Position numbers and translations under genes: made by a program
Notes under the pieces: generated by a model
The model's input: only the letters and a program-made list of their open reading frames with translations
Database searches by the model: none
Told to the model about the DNA's origin: nothing
Part shown: positions 15,951 through 24,053 of the stretch, piece by piece
Layout of the letters: every line of letters starts with the position of its first letter
Position numbering within the stretch: position 1 is the first letter of the stretch
Assembly (NCBI RefSeq): GCF_022385335.1
Contig: NZ_CP092431.1
Location: forward strand, 4,526,001 to 4,590,000
Origin: Streptomyces deccanensis
GTDB taxonomy: Bacteria > Actinomycetota > Actinomycetes > Streptomycetales > Streptomycetaceae
DNA: 64,000 bases
Direction of reading: 5' to 3'

Positions 15951-16319
15951 GTGATCTACCACGTCGTATCCCTGGCCGCCTGGAACGCCCGACCCGACCA
16001 GCCGTACGCCCCCGCGTCGCTGCCGGAGGACGGTTTCGTGCACTGCTCGCCGGACGAGGCGACGACGCTGGCCGTCGTCAACGCCTTCTACCGGGACGCG
16101 CCCAAGCCGCTGCACGTCCTCGTCCTCGACGAGGAACGGCTGACCGCCCGGGTGGAGTTCGAGGCCGCCGCTCCCGCTCCGCCGCCGGGTGTCGGCGAGG
16201 ACGCCCTGTTCCCCCACGTGTTCGGGCCCCTCGACCGTGACGCCGTCGTACGGATCCTGGAGATCCGGTGGGACGAGGACGGCCGCGCGGTGGGGCTGGG
16301 GGAGCAGCAGGGCGCGTGA
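15951..16319 (+). CDS. DUF952-family protein
   Basis: A 122-residue soluble protein starting (V)IYHVVSLAAWNARPDQPYAP. The family signature PEDGFVHCSPDEATTLAVVN and the C-terminal GEDALFPHVFGPLDRDAVVR are both present. DUF952 proteins are small conserved proteins with no assigned reaction. The GTG is probably leaderless. It converges with the small membrane protein 21 nt away. Confidence 0.85.
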   Translation: MIYHVVSLAAWNARPDQPYAPASLPEDGFVHCSPDEATTLAVVNAFYRDAPKPLHVLVLDEERLTARVEFEAAAPAPPPGVGEDALFPHVFGPLDRDAVVRILEIRWDEDGRAVGLGEQQGA

Positions 16320-16340
16320 AGGCGTCGGTCCGTTCCTCGG

Positions 16341-16706
16341 TCACATCACCAGGAAGGCGAACGTCCAGTACACCGTGGTGATCGCGACGCCCAGACGGAT
16401 CCGTCGCCGCCGGGACCAACTCCGCACCTGAGGGCTCTTGTTCCACCCGTAGACGCCGAAGCCCCAGATCACGGTCATCACGAACCCGATCGGGGTCTGA
16501 GTCCAGAACCAGGCCATCACGCCGACGATGGAACCGCCGACGACATGCCCGATCACATGCTCGGCGATGCGGTCCCTCTCGTACTTCGGGGCTGCCGGCT
16601 CCCCCGGTGCCGCCGCCCGGTTGTCGCCGCCCTTCGCCTCCGTCCCACCCTGCCTCCCCTCCGTCCCGCTCCGCTCCTTCTCCGTCTCGCCGTCGTGGCG
16701 GTCCAT
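16341..16706 (-). CDS. Small two-TM membrane protein with charged N-terminus
   Basis: A 121-residue hypothetical protein. Residues 1-50 are hydrophilic and rich in E, G, K and R (MDRHDGETEKERSGTEGRQG). Hydrophobic segments then follow: HVVGGSIVGVMAWFW with PIGFVMTVIWGFGVYGW, and after an Arg-rich loop (RSWSRRRRIRL) GVAITTVYWTFAFLVM at the C-terminus. ATG 16706 is favoured by a GGGGGG Shine-Dalgarno 4 nt upstream; the frame is open beyond this into the oxidoreductase gene. No homologue recognised by name. Confidence 0.65.
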   Translation of the reverse strand: MDRHDGETEKERSGTEGRQGGTEAKGGDNRAAAPGEPAAPKYERDRIAEHVIGHVVGGSIVGVMAWFWTQTPIGFVMTVIWGFGVYGWNKSPQVRSWSRRRRIRLGVAITTVYWTFAFLVM

Positions 16707-16834
16707 GTGCCCCCCGTACATCTCGACCACCCCGATGCTCCCCGTGTCCGTGCGAACACGAACAGTCAGGAAGGTGGCGTGCAGGGGCTCGGGCGGGGAG
16801 CCCCCGCCCTTCGGGCGCCGGTTCAGGCGCCGGT

Positions 16835-19800
16835 TCAGCGGTCCCGGCCGCCGTCCTCCGCCCGCTCCACCGGTGCCTCCCCCAGGCCCTCCGCCAGCAC
16901 CTCCGCCAAGTGCCGTCCCCGCCTTCCCGCGAGCTGCTCCAGCTGGGTCCGGCAGGAGAAGCCGTCCGCCAGGACGAGCGTCTCGTCGGTCGCGTTCCGG
17001 ACCGCCGGCAGGAGTTGCTCCTCGGCGCAGGCCACGGAGACGTCGTAGTGGCCCTTCTCGAAGCCGAAGTTGCCCGCGAGGCCGCAACAGCCGCCGCTGA
17101 GGGCGCCGGTGAGGCCGGCGGCCGCGCGGAGGCGGCGGTCGGGGGCGTCGCCCAGTACCGCGTGCTGGTGGCAGTGGGTCTGGCCGACGACCGGGCGGTC
17201 GACGGCGGGTGGGGTCCAGTGCGGGGCATGGCGTTCGAGCGCCTCCGCGAAGGTGATGACCGAGGCGGCGAGCTTGTGGGCCCGGGGGTCGTCGGGGAGG
17301 AGTTCGGGCAGGTCGGAGCGGAACGTCGCCGCGCAGCTCGGTTCGAGGACGACGACGGGGAGGGGAGGCGGGGCGAGACCGGGGTCCTCGTCCAGGAAGC
17401 GTTGCGGGATCGGGCTCAGGAACACGTCGAGGATGTCGAGCGTGCGGCGCAGCACCGCGCGGGCCCGGTCGAGCTGGCCTGTCGAGATGTACGTCAGCCC
17501 GCAGCAGACCCGGCCCGTCCGCATCGCGAACAGGGCCTGGGTGAGGCGCAGTTGGGTGAGGGCGACCTCCTCGCCCGCCTCCGCCCGCCGCGCCCAGGAC
17601 GGCTTCCGCTTCATCCACAGCGTCGGCGGCACGATCACATGGAGCCCGGCCGCCTCCAGCACCTTCAGCGCCGCCTGCCCGACGGACGGCGAGAGGTACT
17701 CCGTGAAGGTGTCCGTCCACAGCAGCACGGTCGTGGGCGACTCGTGGTCCCCGTCCTCGCGGTCCCCGCCCTCGTGGTCGCCACACGCGCGGTCCCCGTC
17801 CTCGCGGTCCCCGTCCTCGCCGTCGGCCTCGTCATCCGCCTCGAAGTCCACGTCGGCGCCCATCTCGGCGAGAGCCTCGGCCTCGGCGAGCGCCTCGGCC
17901 AGTTCCGCCGGGCCGGGGGGACGGCCCCTGACGCCCCACTTCCGCCGCTGCCGGAAGCCCGAACCGCCGAACGGGCTCTCGACGGCCGCCTCCTCCCCCA
18001 CCTCCGGGAACCCTGCCTCCGCCGCAGCCGCCTCCTCCCGCCGCGCCTCCTCCTTCAGCATCCGGTGGTACCACCGCGTGAACGGCACCCTCGCCGGCCG
18101 CGGCAGCTCCCGCTCCCCCGCGATCCCGCCCAGCCGCTTCGCGAGCGCGGCGAGAGGGCGTACCCCGGCGAGGAAGCCGACGAGTCCGGCCGTGCGCGTA
18201 CGGGCCACCAGGCGGAGCCATCGCGGCAGCCACCCCATCGCGTAGTGGGCGGCCGGGCGGCGGCGCCCCGCGTAGTGGTGGTGGAGGAACTCCGCCTTGT
18301 ACGTGGCCATGTCGACGCCGACCGGGCAGTCGGAGCGGCAGCCCTTGCAGGAGAGGCAGAGGTCGAGGGCGTCGCGCACCTCGGTCGAGCGCCAGCCGTC
18401 GGTGACCACCTCGCCGGCCAGCATCTCGTGCAGGAGGCGGGCCCGGCCCCGCGTGGAGTGCTCCTCCTCCCCGGTGACACGGAAGGAGGGGCACATGACG
18501 GCCCCGGAGGCCGGACTCACCTCGGTCGTACGGCACTTCGCGACGCCCACACAACGTCGTACCGCTGCGGAGAAGTCACCACCGTCGTCCGGGTAGGCGA
18601 ACTCCACCGGCACCGGTGTGCGCGGGAGGACCGCGAAGCGGAGGTTGGTGTCGAGGGGGGCCGGGCGGACGAGCATGCCGGGGTTCAGGCGGTCGTCGGG
18701 GTCCCAGACGCCCTTCACCTGCTCGAACAGCCGGACCATCTCGGCGCCGTACATCTTCGGCAGGAGTTCCGCGCGGGCCTGGCCGTCGCCGTGTTCGCCG
18801 GAGAGGGAGCCGCCGTGCGCGGTGACCAGTTCGGCCAGTTCCTCGGAGAAGCGGCGGAAGCGGCCGATGCCCGTCGGGGTCAGCAGGTCGAAGTCGACGC
18901 GGACGTGGACGCAGCCGTCGCCGAAGTGGCCGTAGGGCGTGCCGCGCAGGTCGTGGGCGCGCAGCAGGCCCCGGAAGTCCCGTAGGTACGCGCCGAGTCG
19001 GGCCGGTGGGACCGCGCAGTCCTCCCAGCCGGGCCAGGCCTCGGTGCCGTCGGGCATCCGCGTGGCCGTACCGCTCGCGTCCTCGCGGACGCGCCAGAGC
19101 GCGCGCTGCGCGGCGGGGTCGGTGACCACGAGCGCGTCGGCGGCGTCGGCCGCGCGGACCAGGGCGTCGGCGTGGGCCCGCGCCTCGGCGGGGGTGTCGC
19201 CGCCCGCCTCCCCGAACAGCCAGGCCCCGCCCGCCGGGAGGCCGCTCGCGCCCGGCGGGACGAGGTCCGCCGCCATGCCCTCCACCGTCAGCGGGCCGAG
19301 CGGCAGCAGACCGGGGGCCGCCTCGGCCGCCGCGCTCTCGTCCCCGTACGCCAGGACGGCGAGGGCACGCGCGCGGGGCGCCTCGACGAGCCGTACGACC
19401 GCCTCCGTGAGCACGCCGAGTGTGCCCTCGGAGCCGCAGAAGGAGCGGGCCACGTCCGCGCCGTTCTCCGGGAGGAGGGCGTCGAGGGCGTACCCGGAGA
19501 TGCGGCGGGGGAGGTCGGGGAAGCCGGTGCGCAGGCGGGCCAACTCCCGCTCCACCAGCGGGCGCAGGCCGTCCGGGGCGCCGGACCAGCCCTGGGCCAG
19601 TCGCCGTACGCCGCCGGTGCCCGCGATCACCGACAGCTCGCGCACGCTGTCCGCCGTCGTGCCCCAGGCGACCGAGTGCGAGCCGCAGGAGTTGTTGCCG
19701 ATCATGCCGCCGAGGGTGCAGCGGCTGTGGGTGGAGGGGTCGGGGCCGAAGCGCAGGCCGTGCGGGGCGGCGGCCTCCTGGAGGCGGTCCAGGACCAGGC

Positions 19801-20272
19801 CGGGCTGGACGACCGCCGTGCGCGCCTCGGGGTCGAGGGAGACCAGCCGGTTCAGGTGGCGGGTGAAGTCCAGGACGATGCCCGTGCCCGTGGCCTGCCC
19901 GGCGATCGAGGTGCCGCCGCCGCGCGCGACGACCGGGACGCCGTGGTCGCGGCAGACGGACAGGACGGCCGCCACGTCGTCCGCGTCCCGGGGCGCGACC
20001 ACGCCCAGCGGCACCCGGCGGTAGTTGGACGCGTCCATCGTCGTCAGCGCGCGGGCGGTCGCGTCGAACGCGGTCTCGCCGCGCACGCCCGCCGCCCGCA
20101 GCGCGGCCGACAGCGCGCCCCGCAGCTCCGCCGCGCGGGCGGCACCCCCTGCCGCGTCCACGCCACCTGCCCGATCCACGCCACCTGCCGCGTCCAGCGC
20201 ACGCGCGGCACCGCGACCCGTCGCACCACGGCCCGTCGCACCGCGACCCGTCGCACCCCCGAAGTCCGTCAT
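16835..20272 (-). CDS. FAD-linked oxidoreductase with Fe-S and CCG domains (D-lactate/glycolate dehydrogenase-like)
   Basis: A 1145-residue fusion of a flavin oxidase and an Fe-S electron-transfer subunit. Order: a low-complexity N-terminus (~1-60); an FAD-binding type-4 domain (VVARGGGTSIAGQATGTGIV, STHSRCTLGGMIGNNSCGSH); a GlcD-type C-terminal domain (YGHFGDGCVHVRVDFD, SLSGEHGDGQAR); the 4Fe-4S motif CLSCKGCRSDCPVGVD; and two CCG modules (RVCCGLTY, GGCCGLAGNFGFEKGHYDVS). Homologues oxidise 2-hydroxyacids such as D-lactate, glycolate or 2-hydroxyglutarate and feed electrons to the respiratory chain. Only one CxxCxxCxxxCP cluster motif is apparent. Acidic 15-bp-repeat tracts (17746-17820 and 20211-20255) are lineage-specific insertions that do not touch catalytic motifs. 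ATG 20272 chosen; the frame stays open to 20407. Confidence 0.9.
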   Translation of the reverse strand: MTDFGGATGRGATGRGATGRGAARALDAAGGVDRAGGVDAAGGAARAAELRGALSAALRAAGVRGETAFDATARALTTMDASNYRRVPLGVVAPRDADDVAAVLSVCRDHGVPVVARGGGTSIAGQATGTGIVLDFTRHLNRLVSLDPEARTAVVQPGLVLDRLQEAAAPHGLRFGPDPSTHSRCTLGGMIGNNSCGSHSVAWGTTADSVRELSVIAGTGGVRRLAQGWSGAPDGLRPLVERELARLRTGFPDLPRRISGYALDALLPENGADVARSFCGSEGTLGVLTEAVVRLVEAPRARALAVLAYGDESAAAEAAPGLLPLGPLTVEGMAADLVPPGASGLPAGGAWLFGEAGGDTPAEARAHADALVRAADAADALVVTDPAAQRALWRVREDASGTATRMPDGTEAWPGWEDCAVPPARLGAYLRDFRGLLRAHDLRGTPYGHFGDGCVHVRVDFDLLTPTGIGRFRRFSEELAELVTAHGGSLSGEHGDGQARAELLPKMYGAEMVRLFEQVKGVWDPDDRLNPGMLVRPAPLDTNLRFAVLPRTPVPVEFAYPDDGGDFSAAVRRCVGVAKCRTTEVSPASGAVMCPSFRVTGEEEHSTRGRARLLHEMLAGEVVTDGWRSTEVRDALDLCLSCKGCRSDCPVGVDMATYKAEFLHHHYAGRRRPAAHYAMGWLPRWLRLVARTRTAGLVGFLAGVRPLAALAKRLGGIAGERELPRPARVPFTRWYHRMLKEEARREEAAAAEAGFPEVGEEAAVESPFGGSGFRQRRKWGVRGRPPGPAELAEALAEAEALAEMGADVDFEADDEADGEDGDREDGDRACGDHEGGDREDGDHESPTTVLLWTDTFTEYLSPSVGQAALKVLEAAGLHVIVPPTLWMKRKPSWARRAEAGEEVALTQLRLTQALFAMRTGRVCCGLTYISTGQLDRARAVLRRTLDILDVFLSPIPQRFLDEDPGLAPPPLPVVVLEPSCAATFRSDLPELLPDDPRAHKLAASVITFAEALERHAPHWTPPAVDRPVVGQTHCHQHAVLGDAPDRRLRAAAGLTGALSGGCCGLAGNFGFEKGHYDVSVACAEEQLLPAVRNATDETLVLADGFSCRTQLEQLAGRRGRHLAEVLAEGLGEAPVERAEDGGRDR
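17746..17820 (-). repeat. Five 15-bp tandem repeats inside the FAD/Fe-S gene
   Basis: Units of GGTCCCCGTCCTCGC (plus strand), with units 1, 4 and 5 identical, encode a GDREDG/GDHEGG-type acidic tract between the Fe-S and CCG domains. Copy number may vary between strains because slippage in 15-bp steps keeps the frame. Confidence 0.85.
20211..20255 (-). repeat. Three 15-bp tandem repeats at the 5' end of the FAD/Fe-S gene
   Basis: CCGCGACCCGTCGCA occurs twice, flanking a one-mismatch-type copy, and encodes GATGR repeated three times just after the start. Immediately downstream, 18-bp GCCACCTGCC-type units encode an AAGGVD/RAGGVD tract. Confidence 0.8.
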
Positions 20273-20426
20273 GCGTTCCAGGATGCACCCGACCACTGAC
20301 AGTGACGACGCACGACCCCGAGGTGATCGTCCGGTCCGTGGACAGGCGGCGCGCCGCTCACCGGGCACGTTGGCCGGATTCCGCGGAGCTAACCCGAAAC
20401 CGGCCAACCACCGTCACGAACTCCCA

Positions 20427-20537
20427 TATAGTGACGCCCAATTGAGCACCAGACGTCGCTTCTCGTTCAGGGACCGACCGAGTTACCGCCTCCAGGAACC
20501 GACTGCGTTACCGAGTTCAGAACCGACCGAGGACACC
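20427..20537 (+). promoter_or_regulatory. Conservon promoter (TATAGT) and three ~25-bp repeats in the leader
   Basis: TATAGT at 20427-20432 is the best -10 in the 270-bp gap before cvnA; no convincing -35 is seen. The leader then holds imperfect direct repeats starting at 20471, 20495 and 20520 (GGACCGACCGAGTTACCG, GGAACCGACTGCGTTACCG, GAACCGACCGAGGACACC). The last includes the GAGGA ribosome-binding region. They could bind a regulator or form alternative leader structures. Confidence 0.45.
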
Positions 20538-20542
20538 CGCCG

Positions 20543-23224
20543 ATGACCGCGCCCAGCCCCCCACGCCCCCCGGGCGAACGCCCCGCCCCGCGCTCAGTCC
20601 TTCCGTTACCCCTGGTGACCGCCCTGCTCTCCGCGACCGCCGTCGGCGCGGCCGTCGCGTCGGCTCAGCCGGACGTGCGCATTCCCCTCGCGGCCGGCGC
20701 GGGCGCGGCCGCGCTGCTGCTGACGGTGGCCGTCGCGGTCGCCGTGCACGCGCGCGTGTCGGTGCGGCTGCTGCGGCAGCGGCTGGACGCGGTCTCCCGG
20801 GAGACCGGTCTGCTGCTCCAGGAACGGGCCAGGACGGCCGAGGAGCACACCCAGGAACGCGGGCGGCTGACCGAGGAGTTCGTGCAGGAACGGGCGCGGA
20901 TCGCGGCCGAGTTCGCACGGGAACGGGTACGGCTGACCACGGAGGCCGAGCGCGAACGCGAACGGCTCACCGGCGAGCGGGACCGTACGGCGGAGGAGAC
21001 CGCCCAGGAGCGGTCCCTGCTCACCGAACGCGCCGAGCGGGCCGAGAGCGACCGCACCGCCCTGCTCGCCGTGACCGCCAACGTGGCCGGCCGGATGCAG
21101 GCGCTCGCGACCGGCACGCTCGCCGATCTGCGGGCCATGGAGGAACGTCACGCCGACGAGGACGTCCTCGCCGACCTCCTCCACCTCGACCACCGCACCG
21201 CCCAGGCGGGCCGGCTCGCCGACTCCGTCGCCGTCCTCGCGGGCGCCCGCTCGGGCCGCCGCTGGGCACGGCCGATCCCCATGGAGTCGATCCTGCGGGG
21301 CGCGATGGGCCGGATCGGCGCCTACCGCCGGGTGCGGCTGCACTCCTCCAGCGAGGCCGCCGTCGCCGGTCACGCCGCCGAGGGCGTCATGCACGCGCTC
21401 GCCGAACTCCTCGACAACGCGGCCAACTTCTCGCCGCCGACCGCCGAGGTCCATGTGTACGTCGAGGAGGTCCCGGCCGGCGCGATCATCTCCGTCGAGG
21501 ACTCCGGGCTGGTCATGAGCGACATCCAGCTCCGTCGTGCCGAGCGCGCCGTGGCGGGCGAGACGGCCGACCTCGCGAGTCTGTCCGGCACGCGTCTCGG
21601 CCTCGCCGTCGTCGGCCGCCTCGCCCGCAAGCACGGGCTGAAGATCTCCTTCCGGCCGTCCGCGCGCGGCGGTACGGGCGTCCTGATGCTCATCCCGCAG
21701 GACGTCCTGGCGAGCACGATCCCCACGACCACCTCTCCCGCGTCGACGTCCCCCGGCGCGTCCGCGCCCTTCGCGCCACCGCCGTACGCCGGCGTACGCG
21801 CCCCGCACGACCTGGACGCCGAGCCCACGCCCATGCACGCGTTCCCGCCGGAGGCTCCCGCCGCGCCGGTCGCCGACCCCGTGGCCGACGCCCTGATCGA
21901 CTCGCTGTCCGGCTTCCGGCGCCCGTCGGCGGCTCCGCCGACGGACGCGACGACGGACACGACGACGGGCACGCCGCGCGAATCGCCCTCCGCTTCTCCT
22001 GCGTACGGCGCCCCCTACACCTCACCCTTCACCTCGTCGCTCAGCTCTGAGTTCGGCGCAGAATGGGGCTCCGCGTCAGGTTCCGCATTCGACTCCCCGG
22101 CCGCCCCCGGCGAGGCCACCGACGACACGACCGCCACCGCCCCGTCCGACGCCCTCCCCCGGCGTCGGCGCGGCCAGTCCCTCGCGGAGGCGGAGGCACG
22201 CACCCGGGCGCACGCCCCCGGCGCCGAGGCCCGCCCCGAGCGCGTCTCCCGGCCCGCCGAGGAGGCCAGCACCGGCGCGGTCCGCTTCAGCAGCTTCCGC
22301 CGCGCGGTACGCGGCACGGGCGGGTTGGACCAGGCGTTCGTCCAGGGGACGGCCACGGGCGACGACAGCTCCACGGGAGCGCCGGTCGCGCCGACGCCAC
22401 CGGTCGCGCCGACGCCGCCGAACCCGGCCGCCGCCGTGGACCGGTACGTGGCCCCCGCCGGGCCCGCCGCACCGGAGACCGCACCGGAGGCCGCGCTGGA
22501 ACCCGTACGGGAGGCCGCACCGCCCGCCGAGACCGTACGGCAGGCCGAGTTGGAGCCCGTACGGGAGCCGCAGTGGGGTGCCGTAGGGGGAGCCGCGTGG
22601 GAATCCGGACCGGAACCCGAGCCCGTCGAGGAGACCGCCTGGGCGCCCGGGCCCGTGCCGGAGGCCGGATGGGAGCCCGAGCCCGCGCGGGGGCTCGCAT
22701 GGCAGCCGGAGGCGGCGAAGCAGGCCGCGTGGGAGGCGGAGGCCGCCGCGGAGCTGCCATGGGCACCCGACCCCGCACAGGAGGCGAAGTGGGAACTGGA
22801 CCCCGTGAGGGAGACGGCCTGGGAAGCCGTACAGGAGACGCGCTCGGCCCCGCACGAGGACACCGCGCCCACCCCGGACCCGGCCCCGCGCTCCCCCTAC
22901 GGGGATCCGGCCACGGACCCCGCCCGGGCGACGGGCCTGGACACTGACTCGACCGCGTACCCGAACCCGGACCCGGACCCGAACCGGGACGCGTACGGGA
23001 GGCCTGCCCCTCACACGGCCCCGGCCCCCGCCCCGGACCCGTACGCGACGCCTGCCCCCTACGCGGCCCCGGACGCGGCCCCCGACACGACCCCGTACGC
23101 AGGCTCCGCCCCCTACCCGGATCCCGACCCGTACGCGGACCCCGCCCCCGGTCCGGCCGGAGAGCCGCCCCGGCCCCCGGACCCCCGCACGCACCCCCAC
23201 CTGGAAGGCGACGACACCCCATGA
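20543..23224 (+). CDS. cvnA: CvnA conservon sensor kinase-like protein
   Basis: First gene of a conservon, the actinomycete operon whose products form a membrane complex resembling a G-protein-coupled system. 893 residues: two N-terminal membrane segments (LVTALLSATAVGAAVASA and AGAGAAALLLTVAVAVAV); a long Glu/Arg coiled coil (~80-170); a nitrate-sensor-type helical region; and an HATPase_c domain (HALAELLDNAANFSPPTAEV, VEDSGLVMSD, SGTRLGLAVVGRLARKHGL). No phospho-acceptor histidine of the classical H-box type is obvious. The C-terminal ~480 residues are low-complexity, Pro/Ala/Thr-rich with regularly spaced Trp-containing repeats (~660-775). Its stop overlaps cvnB by 4 nt (ATGA). Confidence 0.93.
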   Translation: MTAPSPPRPPGERPAPRSVLPLPLVTALLSATAVGAAVASAQPDVRIPLAAGAGAAALLLTVAVAVAVHARVSVRLLRQRLDAVSRETGLLLQERARTAEEHTQERGRLTEEFVQERARIAAEFARERVRLTTEAERERERLTGERDRTAEETAQERSLLTERAERAESDRTALLAVTANVAGRMQALATGTLADLRAMEERHADEDVLADLLHLDHRTAQAGRLADSVAVLAGARSGRRWARPIPMESILRGAMGRIGAYRRVRLHSSSEAAVAGHAAEGVMHALAELLDNAANFSPPTAEVHVYVEEVPAGAIISVEDSGLVMSDIQLRRAERAVAGETADLASLSGTRLGLAVVGRLARKHGLKISFRPSARGGTGVLMLIPQDVLASTIPTTTSPASTSPGASAPFAPPPYAGVRAPHDLDAEPTPMHAFPPEAPAAPVADPVADALIDSLSGFRRPSAAPPTDATTDTTTGTPRESPSASPAYGAPYTSPFTSSLSSEFGAEWGSASGSAFDSPAAPGEATDDTTATAPSDALPRRRRGQSLAEAEARTRAHAPGAEARPERVSRPAEEASTGAVRFSSFRRAVRGTGGLDQAFVQGTATGDDSSTGAPVAPTPPVAPTPPNPAAAVDRYVAPAGPAAPETAPEAALEPVREAAPPAETVRQAELEPVREPQWGAVGGAAWESGPEPEPVEETAWAPGPVPEAGWEPEPARGLAWQPEAAKQAAWEAEAAAELPWAPDPAQEAKWELDPVRETAWEAVQETRSAPHEDTAPTPDPAPRSPYGDPATDPARATGLDTDSTAYPNPDPDPNRDAYGRPAPHTAPAPAPDPYATPAPYAAPDAAPDTTPYAGSAPYPDPDPYADPAPGPAGEPPRPPDPRTHPHLEGDDTP

Positions 23225-23709
23225 CCGGCACCGGCTCCACCGCCGACGACAGGCTCACCTGGCTCATGGAGGGATTGCTGGAACGCACTCCGGGCGCCCG
23301 GCACGCGCTCGTCCTCTCCCGGGACGGCCTGAAACTGTGCCGTACGCCCGAGCTCTCCGTCGACCAGGCCGACCAGTTGGCCGCGATCGCCGCCGGCATC
23401 CAGTCGCTGTCCCACGGGGCGTCCATCCAGTTCGGCGACGGCAGCGGGGGCGTGCGGTCGGCGATGGCGGAGTTCTACGGCGGGGTCCTGTTCATCGTGG
23501 AGGCGGGCGAGGGCGCGCATCTGGCCGTGGTCACGGACGAGGAGGCGGACGCCGGGCTCGTCGGGCACAACATGAGCGAGCTCGTCGAACAGCTGGGCGA
23601 GCACCTGAGCGCGCGGCCGCGCCACCCGACGCGCACGGCCGCCGGTGGCGCCACGGGTACGACGACGACCGTGGTCGCGGCCACGGCTCTGGCGCCCCGT
23701 ACGTCATGA
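23221..23709 (+). CDS. cvnB: CvnB roadblock/LC7-domain protein
   Basis: A 162-residue cytosolic protein with a roadblock/LC7 fold: LTWLMEGLLERTPGARHALV, LSVDQADQLAAIAAGIQSLS, GVLFIVEAGEGAHLAVVTDE, VGHNMSELVEQLGEHL. In conservons and in MglB, roadblock proteins act with a small Ras-like GTPase, usually CvnD of the same operon. No CvnD follows here, so the partner must come from elsewhere or the role differs. The start and stop overlap cvnA and cvnC by 4 nt each. The C-terminal tail is Thr/Ala-rich and probably disordered. Confidence 0.93.
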   Translation: MTGTGSTADDRLTWLMEGLLERTPGARHALVLSRDGLKLCRTPELSVDQADQLAAIAAGIQSLSHGASIQFGDGSGGVRSAMAEFYGGVLFIVEAGEGAHLAVVTDEEADAGLVGHNMSELVEQLGEHLSARPRHPTRTAAGGATGTTTTVVAATALAPRTS

Positions 23710-24053
23710 GCCGGCCCGGCAGGGACGACCTGCCCGACCGGCTGTACACGCTCACCGGGGGCCGCAGCCGGTCCGCGCCCGGAGCACCGTTGGACCTGGT
23801 GACCCTGGTGGTCGCGGAGAGTCAGCCGGTCCCGGGCATGCAGTCGGAACATGTGACGATCCTGCGGCTGACGGAACGGCCGACGGCGGTGGTGGAGATC
23901 GCCGCCGAACTGCGGCTTCCGGTGAGCATCACCAAGGTGCTGCTCTCCGACCTCCTCACGGCGGGCCGGGTCAGCGCCCGGCATCCGAACCAGGCCACGC
24001 TGGTCGATCTGGACATTCTGGAGCAGGTGTTAGTTGGACTTCGCAACCTCTGA
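23706..24053 (+). CDS. cvnC: CvnC DUF742 protein
   Basis: A 115-residue DUF742 protein. The family hallmark RLYTLTGGR is at residues ~11-19, and the winged-helix-like core is complete: ILRLTERPTAVVEIAAELRL, PVSITKVLLSDLLTAGRVSA, then DLDILEQVLVGLRNL at the end. In conservons it is a soluble member of the CvnA-CvnD membrane complex. ATG overlaps the cvnB stop (ATGA). Its last 20 nt overlap the start of the cytochrome P450, where a CvnD gene would normally sit. Confidence 0.92.
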   Translation: MSRPGRDDLPDRLYTLTGGRSRSAPGAPLDLVTLVVAESQPVPGMQSEHVTILRLTERPTAVVEIAAELRLPVSITKVLLSDLLTAGRVSARHPNQATLVDLDILEQVLVGLRNL

